Shown here piece after piece: positions 1-13,174 of a stretch of 64,000 nt of DNA. Both the position numbers and the translations under genes were made by a program. The DNA comes from Trichinella spiralis (lineage: Eukaryota; Nematoda; Enoplea; Trichinellida; Trichinellidae). Position 1 is the stretch's first letter; the number at the start of each line of letters is the position of its first letter. The stretch spans positions 7,178,034 to 7,242,033 of the forward strand of contig CM012953.1 of NCBI GenBank assembly GCA_000181795.3, in the 5' to 3' direction. Below the pieces are notes generated by a model, which had not been told where the DNA came from, ran no database searches, and saw only the letters and a list, made by a program, of their open reading frames with translations.

Positions 1-46
1 ATTACTTTACTGTTTAATGGTATTCTGTTTTAGTTTGTTGTGAGAA

Positions 47-3000
47 ATGAAGCTCTTGAAAACTCTGCTTATCTTCATTTTTTCCATTTCCTCTGTTGCG
101 CAGGACTGCTTATTTAACAATGATTATGTTCAAGTGGGAAACCAGTTGGTCTTTCCAAGTAAACATTTGGAGCGAGAAGGTTGTTTTGCTTGGGTGCAAG
201 TAAGTAGAAGAGATGAGAACTTTCAACCACACACCTGCAAAACTGCTTTGCCTGAAGCTGCAGGCATCAGTCACCCACCAAGTATGCTAATTACTAAATA
301 AGAATTCTTCTGAAAAGTAAAATTTAACTTTTTTCAGATACGGTTTATAATGTGGAGGATGTGATTATTCCAAGAGAAACCTTAAATAGACTTTTCCAAC
401 AAAGCATACCGGCTCATTATGTTACTGGATTGTATTACATAAATAGTGTTGAAACTGTGGATATCCATTATAGTGGGAGAAAGAGCGTTACACACGTATC
501 TATGAAAAACGTCTCAAACTGCCAAGGAATGTTTAGCATTATTTCTAGAAAAAATAAATGCTTTCCTCTGGCTTTTTACAGAAATACAAGGAATCCCGCA
601 ATCCATTATGAACTAATTAGTGATGATGGAACTGAAGAGCCGTATGTTTTAATAGGAACACTCAGTTCATATTATCTAGATACTTTTCTCTTTATTCCTT
701 GTTTGTTTCAAAATGCTTCAGTCAGGTGCTTAGAATGGGACTATGCTAACAGAAGGTGTAAAACTTGTGTTCCTCCTTTTGAAGGTTACCTTTGTGAAAA
801 AAGTAAGTAATTGAAGGTGAAACAATTTTTGTTGCAACTGACTATGTATTAGTCGAATGCAAAATTCAAACAATTGTTGCATATGAAATTTTTAAGGGCT
901 GAATTAGATTGAAAATTATAATTTTATTTTTGTCATTATTATTATATTATCATGTAAAACTACCAAACTGTAATTTTAGCTAAAGATGAAGGAACATGTA
1001 AAAGTTCTTGTTTATATGGAATCTGTTCCGATAATGACAAATGTCAATGCATGTTAGGTTATACTGGTGCCGCCTGTGAAACGTGTAAGTCTATCATTTA
1101 TGATTTCTGATTCAATTTGAATGTACATTAAAATTAAAAATTTCGGCAACTTTATAGACAGTGCCGTTGCCAACTTGCAACTTTGAAAGTCACTGTAAAT
1201 GAAAAGCTTATAGTCTACACTTAGATAAATAGATTAATTTTATGAGTGTGATTGAATTTTTGTGTGCATGCATGTAAATTAAAGAGATTCATTCTCACTT
1301 GAGAAAATATGATAATGTAATAAATACGGTATAATTTAATTCTTTAAGTAGAATTTAAATAATCAATCAAATATTTTAGTAACGTTAATCTTTGTTTAAA
1401 TCACTTTTAGCTAAAAAACCGAAACAGAATTTCACAAAATATCCCTTCTGACCAAGCAATTAATCATTGCAATTATGTTTAACTTTTGCTTAATGAAAAA
1501 TTAGTGGATGTACCAAAATGAGAAAGTGGAAATGTTTTTTTGAGAAGTTAAGATAAAGCTGATATGCTTAGGTGCACATATGCTACGGCGTTGCTTAAAA
1601 ATGAATTGCACACAATAAATGAAAATTTTTGTTTTATATTGCTTACTGTTGCTACTTTTAGTTATTGGTGCATGTAAAAGTAATCCATGCAAACATGGAA
1701 AATGTAAATCTATTTCTTATTACTATACATGCGAATGTGACTTTCCTTATGAAGGTTTCAACTGTGATACTGGTAAGAATTTTAACGAAACATTTCCTCT
1801 AATAAAGTATTGTCAACTGACTTTTTTTTATTTAAAAGCTTTTAGAACCATTTTAATGATTATTTTTTGATAGTTGACATTAATTTGAGAGTTATTTTTA
1901 AAAGTAGTTTACTGTAGTGTCAATGATAATATGATAAAAGATAATTGACAAATCATAATCAACAACTTTTGTGAGCTCTCTAATAAGCACGTTCATATAT
2001 TATGTAATTTTCTTAATAGAAGCTCTGATTAAAATATTTTATTAATCTATTTTAATTTAAACAAATATTAACATATTAGAAATAAACCTATGTGAAAATA
2101 TCACTTGTATTCATGGAAAATGCATAAGTCATTTATATGAAAATGGAAGTTACGCTGCGTATTGCAACTGCGATGACGGTTATACCGGAAGTGATTGCGC
2201 CACTGGTATTTTTATCTGAATATTTTACAAATTATTATTATTGTTATAAACCATTGCTTTGTATTCAGATATAAATGAATGTAGTGATATTGCAAATCCA
2301 GTATGTCTTAACAATGGAAAATGTGTGAATGAAGTTGGCTCATATAAATGTATTTGTCCGATAAGATTTGATGGTAGAAATTGTGAATTTGGTAAAAATT
2401 TCTATTTCATTGTTTAAAAGTTTTATGTGATGCAAATTTTCAATTCCTTAACTAAATATAGTTTAACATTTATTATTGCATTAAAATAAAAATGTTAAGA
2501 AACTTTTCTTAAAATTCAATTGACTGACAAATTCTTTTGTCAATTATTTAGAAACGGATATGTGCACACTTAATCCCTGCCAAAACAATGCCTCTTGCGT
2601 TACTAAAAGCGAGCTGAAAGATGGGTACGAATGCTTGTGCAGTGATATTTTTACAGGAAAAACTTGTGAAACAAGTATCCATCAATGATGCATTTCATAA
2701 ACAGCGTTTAAATGAATAAGGCTTTTCATTTTTTAGGGATTGATTTCTGCCAAGGAATAACCTGTATGTATGGTGGTACGTGTTCTAATCTTAATGAAGG
2801 TGGTTATGAATGTTTGTGCAAGCCGATGTTGAGTGGCAAGCATTGCGAAAGTATATAAAACTTTTCATGCATAATTTTATCAATAACGCATGTGTAATAT
2901 TTTGCTTAACCTTTAAAAGAGTGATCAGGAAAATGTTTGTTACATTACTGATATACATTAATTTTCATAAATAAATACTAATTGCTTTCAAACTTAAATG

Positions 3001-6000
3001 CACATCATTTCATTTCAGAAATATCAATGTGTGAAGAAATATCATGCAACTTTGGTGTTTGCAAATATTCAGTTGATGAAAGTTCAGTGTTTTGTGAATG
3101 CAAAAATGGATACACTGGAAAATTCTGCGATTCGGGTATCTATCTACAAATTTGAACTAAATAAATGAAAATTAATTTTTAGACATTAACGAATGCATTT
3201 ACCAAGAAAATCCTTGCAAAAATAATGGTACCTGCGTCAATACTTCTGGGTCTTACAAGTGTGAATGCCCAAGCAAATTTGAAGGGACACATTGCGAAAT
3301 AAGTAAGGATCACGGTCTTTTAATGTTTATTAATTATTTTCTATGTGAAACATTGTATGAAAATGGTGATAAGAAATTTTTCAGATAAATAATAATCATA
3401 ATGGAAAAAATATAATATAAATTTCATCACACTATTAATAAGAATATTTACGAGTAAATCAAATTTAAAATTCAGTTAATCATAATCAAGCAATTCATAA
3501 ATGAAATTCATAACAAATTTTACTCACGTTATTTGACTGATTTAGAAATTGATCCATGTCGTAGCAATCCGTGCTCAAATCAAGCTACGTGCATTACTTT
3601 AAGTGATGACCTAGAAGAATACGAATGCAAATGCCGGATTGGATTTGAAGGCAGATTATGTGAAAAAAGTAATGAAACGTTTAAATTTTAAAGGCAAAGC
3701 ATAATCAATTTCACATTTTTTAGAAATTGATTATTGTAAGAATGTAACGTGTGCAAACGGTGGTGAATGTATAAACACCGATGATAACAATTACATCTGT
3801 AAATGCAAAACGGGATTTTCTGGCAGGCATTGTGAAGGTAAGAGACGCAATGGTTTACAAAAGTTAAAAATGAAATTATGTTTATTTTAAATCTTAGTTT
3901 ATGCCAGTTTTAATACATAAAGTTATATTTACTCTGTTTTATTGTTTATACATGTAATGAATATTAATGAAAGTTCAATAAATTTAGAAATACGAATATG
4001 CGATTTAGTGTCCTGTATTCATGGCACTTGCAAATATGATTTGTTTGAAAATGGGGACTATGTAAGCTTTTGCAACTGCAATCCAGGGTATCAAGGAAAA
4101 GATTGCAGCATTGGTACGCTTTTATTTATATGTATATATTAGAAGGGAATTATTTAATTAATTTTAATTTAGATATTGATGAGTGTGCTGATAAAGTGAA
4201 TTATCCATGCCTTAATAATGGTACGTGCTTCAATGACATTGGATCATATCATTGTGAATGCAGTGTAAAGTTTGAGGGAGAGCGCTGTGAAAAAAGTAAG
4301 TAAAGCAATTTATTGTGCTTTTCCATGTAACATTTTGTTATTAAGTTATTTAAAATATCAAATGTCTTAAATAATTAATATAATATACATTTTTCATTTA
4401 AATAAATAATATACCTCAAAACATTTGACAGTGACATTATGCGAGCAATCTCGCAAAAGTCAGTGCGTATATTTCACATTTCCATATTTCATTTCTGTAT
4501 GATTTGAATTTTTTGATTTTGTACCTATTTACTATTGCCTTGAAACGTTTATGTATTTTGGAATATTATAAAATTATGTAATTGAAAAAGCAATAACATT
4601 TGAATTTAAAATCTTCTAGATAAAATTATATTGCTTTTCTTCTTCATTAATGATCAGTTTATGTGTTGACGCATTCTATGTATGGCATCAGTGTATTCAA
4701 AATCTTTAAAAAATTTAATGTAAAGGAAGTTATTAACAGAAGAAATTACAAAAATGTAATTTCCATTAACTAATAAAAATATATAGCAATATATGGAGAT
4801 TATGATATGAGAAATTTCAGCATGAAAATTGTAATGATGCAAAGTAGGATAGAAATTAAATTTCAACATTAAGAAGCATATTTATTGGTAAACTTTAGTG
4901 AGATATAAATATTTTTAAAAATAATAAGCAATTGGCTATTTTAGAATATAAATAATTTAAACATCTTTATGCACCACAATTAATGACAAGCTTCCCTGAC
5001 ATTACAATTTATTTAGAAATTGACCCATGTCGTAGCAATCCGTGCTCAAATCAAGCTACGTGCATTACTTTAAGTGATGACCTAGAAGAATACGAATGCA
5101 AATGCCGGATTGGATTTGAAGGCAGATTATGTGAAAAAAGTAATGAAACGTTTAAATTTTAAAGGCAAAGCATAATCAATTTCACATTTTTTAGAAATTG
5201 ATTATTGTAAGAATGTAACGTGTGCAAACGGTGGTGAATGTATAAACACCGATGATAACAATTACATCTGTAAATGCAAAACGGGATTTTCTGGCAGGCA
5301 TTGTGAAGGTAAGAGATGCAATGGTTTACAAAAGTTAAAAATGAAATTATGTTTATTTTAAATCTTAGTTCATGCCAGTTTTAATACATAAAGTTATATT
5401 TACTCTGTTTTATTGTTTATACATGTAATGAATATTAATGAAAGTTCAATAAATTTAGAAATACGAATATGCGATTTAGTGTCCTGTATTCATGGCACTT
5501 GCAAATATGATTTGTTTGAAAATGGGGACTATGTAAGCTTTTGCAACTGCAATCCAGGGTATCAAGGAAAAGATTGCAGCATTGGTATGCTTTTATTTAT
5601 ATGTATACATAGAAGGGAATTATTTAATTAATTTTAATTTAGATATTGATGAGTGTGCTGATAAAGTGAATTATCCATGCCTTAATAATGGTACGTGCTT
5701 CAATGACATTGGATCATATCATTGTGAATGCAGTGTAAAGTTTGAGGGAGAGCGCTGTGAAAAAAGTAAGTAAAGCAATTTATTGTGCTTTTCCATGTAA
5801 CATTTTGTTATTAAGTTATTTAAAATATCAAATGTCTTAAATAATTAATATAATATACATTTTTCATTTAAATAAATAATATACCTCAAAACATTTGACA
5901 GTGACATTATGTAAGCAATCTCACAGAAGTCAAAGCGTATATTACACATTTCCATATTTTATTCCTTTATGGCACAGATTTTTTGTTTTAAATTTCAATT

Positions 6001-9000
6001 TGTATTTAATTTGTCAAATTAATTCATTTGAGAATTTTATATAATCATTTGAGTAAAAGCAGCAAAATTAGAATTATAATTATCTTGAAAAGGTAGATAT
6101 GATATTTCTTTTCTGTTGATAAATGGTTGACGTATGTATGCTGTACTTGCTTGTTTGCATAAAAATTGAATTACTAATGTGTATCTTTAATAATAAGCTT
6201 CAAATATTATACTTTTTCACTGACTAAATTTAGAAATTGATCCGTGTCAGACCAATCTTTGCCAAAATCAAGCTACATGCGTCGATTTGGATAATGAAAT
6301 CAATGCATATGAATGCTCATGCAAACCAGGCTTTACCGGAAAATTATGCGAAACGAGTAAATTGTTATAGTTCAAAAATTTGTACTTAAACGGGCTTTTA
6401 GAAATTGACTTCTGTGAGAAAGTGACATGCTATTTTGGTGGTGAGTGTGCAAATCTTGAAGGTGATCAGGTTGGTTACGTTTGCAAGTGCAAAGTAGGGT
6501 TTTCTGGCAAGCATTGCGAAGGTAAGTATATTTATATATTGTAATGTTTAAAAATTTCAGTAAATATAAGGAATTAAAGTTGAACTGTATGCATGAATTT
6601 TTATTTCTTTTCATCCATTCTGCTATATGTTTGATTGAAATTTTATCTGAATAGACTGCTTTAAAAATTTTAATGCAGTTTCTAATTGAAATGCAATAAA
6701 TTAAATAAAATTAAAAATAAACGTTTTAGAAGTAGAAATCTGTAAAATCGCTGGATGTGTTCATGGTAACTGTACCTACAAATTATTCTGTGATGGAGAC
6801 TACAGTTATCGATGTGAGTGTGATGAAGGATTTGAAGGAAAAGATTGTAGTATAGGTATTTTAATGTAAATCTGAATTATAAACGTATTTGAATATATGA
6901 CTGATAGATATTAATGAATGTGAAAGGAAATCCTCTCTTTGTTCGAATTACGGAACCTGTGTCAATACAATTGGATCTTACAAATGCAAATGTGTAGCGG
7001 GATTTGCAGGAAAACGTTGTGGAAACTGTACGTAAAAAATATTTTGCTGTTTATTTCTATGTCTACTCGATCGTTTGTTAAACAATAAGAAATATTATTT
7101 TCAATGAAATTTTACTCTTGAAATAATTTCTCAGCAATACACTACTGATGTGGAAATTAATATTTTGTTGCAGACATTGAACCTTGCTTGACGAAGCCTT
7201 GCAAAAACGGTGCTACATGTATAGTTGTTGATTATGGAACATTTGTGTTTCATCGTTGTCTGTGTCCTAATGGTTATATTGGAGAGTCATGTGAAACAAG
7301 TAATAAAAAATTCTTGAATTAAAAAATTTATTTATGTATATTAAGCAGCAAAATTTAGAAATTAGTAGCTGCGAAGGAATCATGTGTTTGAACGATGGTG
7401 AATGTCGTGTCCGCTCTGACGGCGGTTACGTTTGCTATTGTCCTGAAGGATATATGGGCCAAAACTGTGAATGTAAGAATCTTCTTCTAACATTTTAACG
7501 TTTTATTTGCTTTAAACATTTGCCTATTTTATAAAATTGTTCAACTAATTCACATTTACTTAAACTTTTAGTAAACTTAAAAAAATTCAGTTTTTTAATT
7601 TTCATAATTTTGGTAATTTCATAATTATCGTTTTTTTCATTTTTTCTTTCAATTTACTTTTCAAAAGTACTTTTTATTCTTTGTTTATTTTCGTTTCAGA
7701 AAGATATTTTACTGAATTTCATGTAAATTTACATTAAACTGAACAACTATTGAAGCATTTTACATTAATATGCATTCACTGAATTGTATTTTAGTTAAAC
7801 ACCCGTGTCCGGGAAAGTATTGCACTGAACGAATATCATCATGCCTATATCCTGACAAGGTTGATGATTCGCAATGCACACTTTGCCCAATCGGCTATGC
7901 AGGATATAACTGTGAAACAGGTATTAAAACATTTCTCCAAATATGAAAGATTTTAATCAAGCAAAGAGCTTCTTGCTTTTACAGAAATAGATGGATGCTT
8001 AAAAGTTGAATGTCTAAACGGTGGTACTTGTTTTTCAACTGGGCTGAACACTTTTCGCTGTAATTGTCCGAAGGGATTTTATGGAAAATTTTGTGAAAGT
8101 GAGTTGGTTTCCCTGGTTCTTGTAAATGTTTTAATTTATTTAAATACGAACAAATTTATTTATAAGAATTTTCAAATAAAAACATAATTTAGCAATACTT
8201 ATATTGGTATTAAAATGATTCTACTTTTTATAAGTTACATTGCATTCACTTCTAAAAAAGCTATTGATAAGCAAAGCATTGAGTTTAAGCAAATTATTGA
8301 ATTAAAAATATAATTATTGTTAGAATTATTATATCATACAATATGGTTTAATTATATGCATAAATGTTTAGAGAATGATTTATGTCTCGGTGTAAACTGC
8401 GGTACTGGATATTGCTCTTATACACAAGAAGGTGGCTACAAATGTGTATGCCATAATGGACCGTGCGAAGGTAAGCTGTACTTTTGCAACACTAACGAAT
8501 TTATATATTTAACATTTGACAGTGTTTGTGTGCATGTTCATCCTTTATTTTGCTTTGGCATGACTATGCTTAATTCTGAAAATTAATATTATGTTACAAT
8601 AACGTTAAGCTCATTTAGTAAAATGGTTTTGCATATATAATTCACGTATTAATACTGAAAATTTTTAACGTCATTAATATATTTATTTGAATATTTTAAA
8701 AGTATTTAGTAATAGAATATTAAATAAAAATGGCAGTTTTATTTAATAAAGTATTTGTTTAGGAGACAATATTTGCTTTGACACTGTCTGCCCAAATGGC
8801 ACAGTGTGCATTGGAGAACGGGATAATCATGCCTGTTACCGGGAGCCAGGCTATGATAGAATAAGCAGGAAACCGGATGGTAAATAAAAATTGCATTTAG
8901 ATGTTATTTTGTTGTTTTTTGAATTCCTTAAAGTTTTTATTTATTTCAAATTAAATTAACTTTATTTTAATTAACTAAATGAAAATTTCAATTTTGAACT

Positions 9001-9197
9001 ATCATTGCATTGATTGACAATTGTTGAAGTCGTGTGAGACGTAGAATTAGAATTAATCACTGCCGTTGATTTATTTGCATATTTTTTTTATTTTTTTAGA
9101 TCACTCTGCATTGATTCATGATGTGAAAGTGACAATGATGTGCCTGGTCGGCTCATTGATGTTTCTCGGTTTAGTTATGTATTTCCATTCACGATAA
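47..9197 (+). CDS. Membrane-anchored protein with 26 EGF-like exons
   Basis: Predicted cell-surface or secreted protein of 1297 residues; no specific orthologue recognised. Exons: 47-281, 338-802, 980-1084, 1662-1772, 2080-2205, 2269-2391, 2552-2674, 2737-2850, 3019-3135, 3183-3302, 3546-3668, 3724-3837, 3988-4113, 4173-4295, 5017-5139, 5195-5308, 5459-5584, 5643-5765, 6234-6356, 6402-6521, 6730-6855, 6908-7027, 7174-7299, 7359-7472, 7795-7920, 7985-8098, 8372-8470, 8763-8879, 9100-9197. Every junction is phase 1. Residues 1-19 look like a signal peptide; about 20-230 form a Cys-containing region I cannot assign; then one EGF-like domain per exon. Every fourth one starts DI(D/N)EC, the calcium-binding EGF signature. 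The last two EGF exons are degenerate. The final exon gives a hydrophobic helix (about [19 protein letters not shown]) and a three-residue tail. Family knowledge: such arrays serve adhesion or ligand binding; the actual role is unknown. Only 46 nt precede the ATG, so the promoter is not visible. Confidence 0.85.
3541..4465 (+). repeat. Duplicated four-EGF exon block, copy 1
   Basis: This block holds exons 11-14 of the EGF gene with their introns. It is almost identical to the block starting at 5012, at an offset of 1471 that drops to 1470 after a one-base intron difference. The encoded EGF domains are the same; the coding changes I see are silent (for example GAT/GAC). Similarity fades gradually after about 4465 in the following intron. 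Confidence 0.9.
5012..5937 (+). repeat. Duplicated four-EGF exon block, copy 2
   Basis: Second copy of the block at 3541, carrying exons 15-18. The introns on its left side do not match those to the left of copy 1, so this is not a simple double-assembled haplotype. The event looks recent compared with the other module copies in the gene, which share only protein-level similarity. Confidence 0.9.
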
Positions 9198-9292
9198 CTT
9201 TCTTTTGCATGATTTTAATTTAAAATTGTAACTAATAATTCATAATAATAATTTAACAATGATTGTTTTATGTGTTGTGTAATGATTTAATA

Positions 9293-9298
9293 AATAAA
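9293..9298 (+). promoter_or_regulatory. Likely poly(A) signal of the EGF gene
   Basis: AATAAA about 95 nt after the stop codon of the EGF-array gene. Confidence 0.5.
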
Positions 9299-12200
9299 AT
9301 AATGTAAAAAATTTCATGCGTTCGAAATATTATCCAAAGAAAATTTATTAAATTTTACAAAGAAAAAGCTAAACAATTATCCAAACACAGTTATGAAATA
9401 TATGTAAATATATACATGCATGCAGGTATATTTATACAAACTGGTTGAATGATTGTTGTTTCATAAATCTAGTTTGATTTTACAATTATTTTATAGAATG
9501 TGGAAAGTTTGATTTAACTTTAATAGTGCAATAAAATTAATGAATCTGAAAAAGTGAAAATTAAAAAGTTGAAAATGCATTATTATAATACTTTTTCAAT
9601 TAATTAAATAAAAAGTTATTTTAATTCCAAAAATTGTAATGCAGCTTATCAAAAATGGAAAATAAATATAAATAAATTACAAACACAAATACAATGCAAA
9701 TTGCAGCATTCTAATGCAGCAATATAATTTTTCAACTCTAAAAATAGCATTAAAATGAAGATCCATTTCATTTATGAAATGTCATATGATTCATTATTCA
9801 TAACTTATTGATTAGTTTAGTAAAAACAATAAAAATAATGACTTTTTGCTCAATGGCATCGACAATTTTGATTACTTTTTGACAGGTTTTTTGAGTAATA
9901 TTTACGTTAATTACTTGAAAAACGAAGTACAAGTGCAATTTGATTAAGCCATAAAGCTTCAGCAATGCTCATTAAAAAGTGAATGTTTCTCATAAAAAAT
10001 TTGAACGTGATTATTGAATTTACGGTAGTCTAGTTTTTGAGATGTTAAATATTTGAAGATTTTTATTCGTTATTGTGATTATATAGTTTACAATTTTTGA
10101 GAAAACGAGATAAATATTTTATGTAATCATTTTTGACAGGTAGTAAATTTTTGTCTGAATTCTTAAATAATGCTTTGTTTTGTGAAAAACTGTGCTCAGC
10201 TTTTTGCTTGCAATTTTAAACTGTTCACTCAATGCAGCTCATGAAAGGAATAAATGAAAATGAATAACATTTTAAATTTACAAATACGTGTATGCTGTGA
10301 AGAATTTCATTCTTCTATAATTTGTTATATGCATGTTATTTTAGTTTTGTTTGATAATGAGGTGTTATGTACACAGGAGTTTTAGTATGATTTTGAACAG
10401 GCCGAGATTTAGGCTGTGCATTTTTGAAACCTTTACGACTTTGAATTTGGTTAATCCAATACAGCGTTAATGTTGAAAAGTTTTAAGACAGTTGATTTTT
10501 CTTTTTTTTTGTTAAACATAGATTTGCAAACCTTTTCATCGTAACAAATCGACGATAGTTTCAGATTTGAACCAAATTTGAAAAATAATTATTTTAAACT
10601 TGAAAATCAATCATTCGTTTCTAACGCTCAAATGGATTTTTATTCTTTATGACAGTGGTCAGTTTTGTAAATTTGTCATAGCTATTCACATTTGAAAATA
10701 TTTGGGAGTCTGATTTTATTGCAATTTATGATCATTTGAGAAAATTGCAATTGAACATCAAATTTTTATTTTTGCCATCTTCGTCGACTCTGTTACGTTG
10801 ATTTATAATCATTTTCTATTATTGTGTCATAACCTATAAAAAATGTTGTTTATCATTGATAATGTATATAAGTTATTGTCTTAGTATAGTTCTTGAGTTT
10901 GAAATATGCAGAATATATAGACTGAAACAACTGCTTTTGAACAACTATTAATTTTGTAATACATGAATGAAATCAACGGAAACAATTCACAGATGTTGAA
11001 AATGTTGAGAGAAAAAGTTCGATTTTCTTTTGAAAGTTTCGTTTTTATCTTTCATAATGTAGTTAATTTTTTGGAAAATTGAAAACGAATAAAACGACAA
11101 TTTGTGAATTGGAAATTAATTGAATTTGCCGGATATTGTTTTGCAATGTTCTTTGCTTGACGTTGAAAGCTTTAAGCTAATGAATAAAACAAAAAGAGTA
11201 GAATCAATAAACGGATTGCAAAGCAACACAACAGTCCAAGTGTAGCCAGCTTTTGAAAAGCCGTCGGGAATTTGTCGTTGTGGTATATAATAAATTTTAA
11301 TGAAAATGCATTCACAAATTTTCGACAATTTCCCTTTTGCAACGAAGCGGGTCAATTTTCTGGACTTGATGACCGGTTGGATGTTCCACTTTATTGTACC
11401 ATTTCTGCAACCACTTTTATGCGGCAAAATTGTGAAGCAACAAAATTTGCAGCTTGCACATCACCAACTGTTGAGGTTATTATTATTTTTTTTGCTTTTA
11501 CTTGCAATTGCTTATTATCAATCATCAATTTTGGACAACCTAATTATTTATTTATAATATTTTGTTTTTCTGTTGCTCATTTGATATGCTGAACAAAGTA
11601 ATGAATATCTCATTTAATCAGAATTCAGAATTTTCATTTTGAAAATGAAGAAAAAATTTTTTTAATTTGTTCTGCTAATTGATTAGATTCGATTATTAGG
11701 CTGCAGTCAGTGCTTGTTTGAAGATTTAAAACTGAGCAGAAGAAAAAGAAGATTTATTATTATGTATGTTTGGTTTTGATGATGAGATTTGAAAATGTTG
11801 CTGTAATTAATAAGTAATTTTCGAAAAAAAATTTGATTGAATTTTTAAAAGGTGAAATAGTTCACAAATAACATCTACTGAAAAGAAGGGGTTGAGAATA
11901 GGAGAAGAATACAAATATTGATTTTGCAAAGCTTCGCTGGACTCTCTCATTTGATGATCATTTATCCAAATGTGCAAACGGATAAATTTATCCGAAACTT
12001 TAATTAATGAAGGATATGTGTTTGTTCAAGAATCATTCAAATTTATTCTGCTAATTTGAAGCTGAAGGTGAAGAGTTGGATGAATTGGATTTTATTAATT
12101 TTCAATCAATTTTTGTTGAATTAATTGCAAATTCAGTTTGAACAACTTTTGCAAGATTTGAAAGTTGTGCTGCTGCTGGAAGAACAAACGAAATTGTACT

Positions 12201-13174
12201 GCTTGATTTGAAGATAAATAACAGCTTACAATGTACATATGATCATATTTTTTGTTCAACTTATTACATGTGCAACTACTTTTTTATTCTAAGCTAAATG
12301 ATTTCATTCACTTAGTAACTTTGAAATTTACTCGTTCAATAATTTTATGTAACGTTGATTTTATAACAACACTTGACTGTTTTCTAACTTTCCTTTAATA
12401 TATATATATATATTGATTTGTTTGTTTGTTTGTTGATTAAATCAATTAATTCATTAATTTTTTAATAGCAACTGAAGAAAAGTTTTCTGAAACCGAAACT
12501 TTGTTGTCAACTGCATGCAAGTTGGTTGATTGGTCTGTTTTATTTTTAGCATTCATATTGTTGTCCATGTTCCATCAACTGACGATGCAAATGTTAAAAC
12601 TAGTAATTTTCAAGCTAACAATAATGTTACTTTTTTAATCCTTGTGAGCATGTAACAAAACGCATATTCTTCCACTGTATGGAAAACATTTGAATGGAAT
12701 GAATTTAAGTAAGAAAATAATCAGCGAAATTTTTCATTTTCATCAAAACATCTAATATCTGATTACTTCCAGATATGAAGGGTAGTATTTTTAAAAAAAG
12801 AAAAAGAAACATTTGAAAATTTATCCAATTATTATTATTTTTTCTCTGAAATGTGATAAGTCGGTGTTGGTTGAAAAGCGAATTTGATTGATTTTTTTAT
12901 TTGTTACTTATTATTTTTTCTTTGGCAAAGTGCAAAAAGTGCCATTAAATGTAAATTATTGATCATTCTACTATTGCCAGGTTTATTTACAGGTGTTCTG
13001 TGGACAATTTTTCTCGTTTCTTGTCATTTTGATAAGAAAATAATTGAAATAATAATCAATTTGAATTGTAGATTGCATTTTGCTTTGCTGTTGTTGATCG
13101 AGAAGTTTTGCCGTCGATAAAGCAAGAAAAAGCTGAAAGCAGCAACGACGACGACAACATTTGGCGAAGTTTGG
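9299..13174. other. Intergenic, no supported gene
   Basis: AT-rich stretch between the EGF gene and TPST. Short open frames lie on both strands around 11116-11592, but they overlap one another, lack splice partners and resemble nothing I know. A short TA tract lies near 12400. The part just before 13175 is probably TPST 5' leader and promoter. Confidence 0.6.

Noticed and set aside
3541-5937. Assembly duplication as explanation for the EGF block pair
   Set aside because: The left flanks differ, and the right flanks diverge gradually; kept as a check but not as the favoured reading.
11116-11592. Overlapping open frames on both strands
   Set aside because: Three frames compete for the same bases, composition is low-complexity, and no domain or splice partner is seen.
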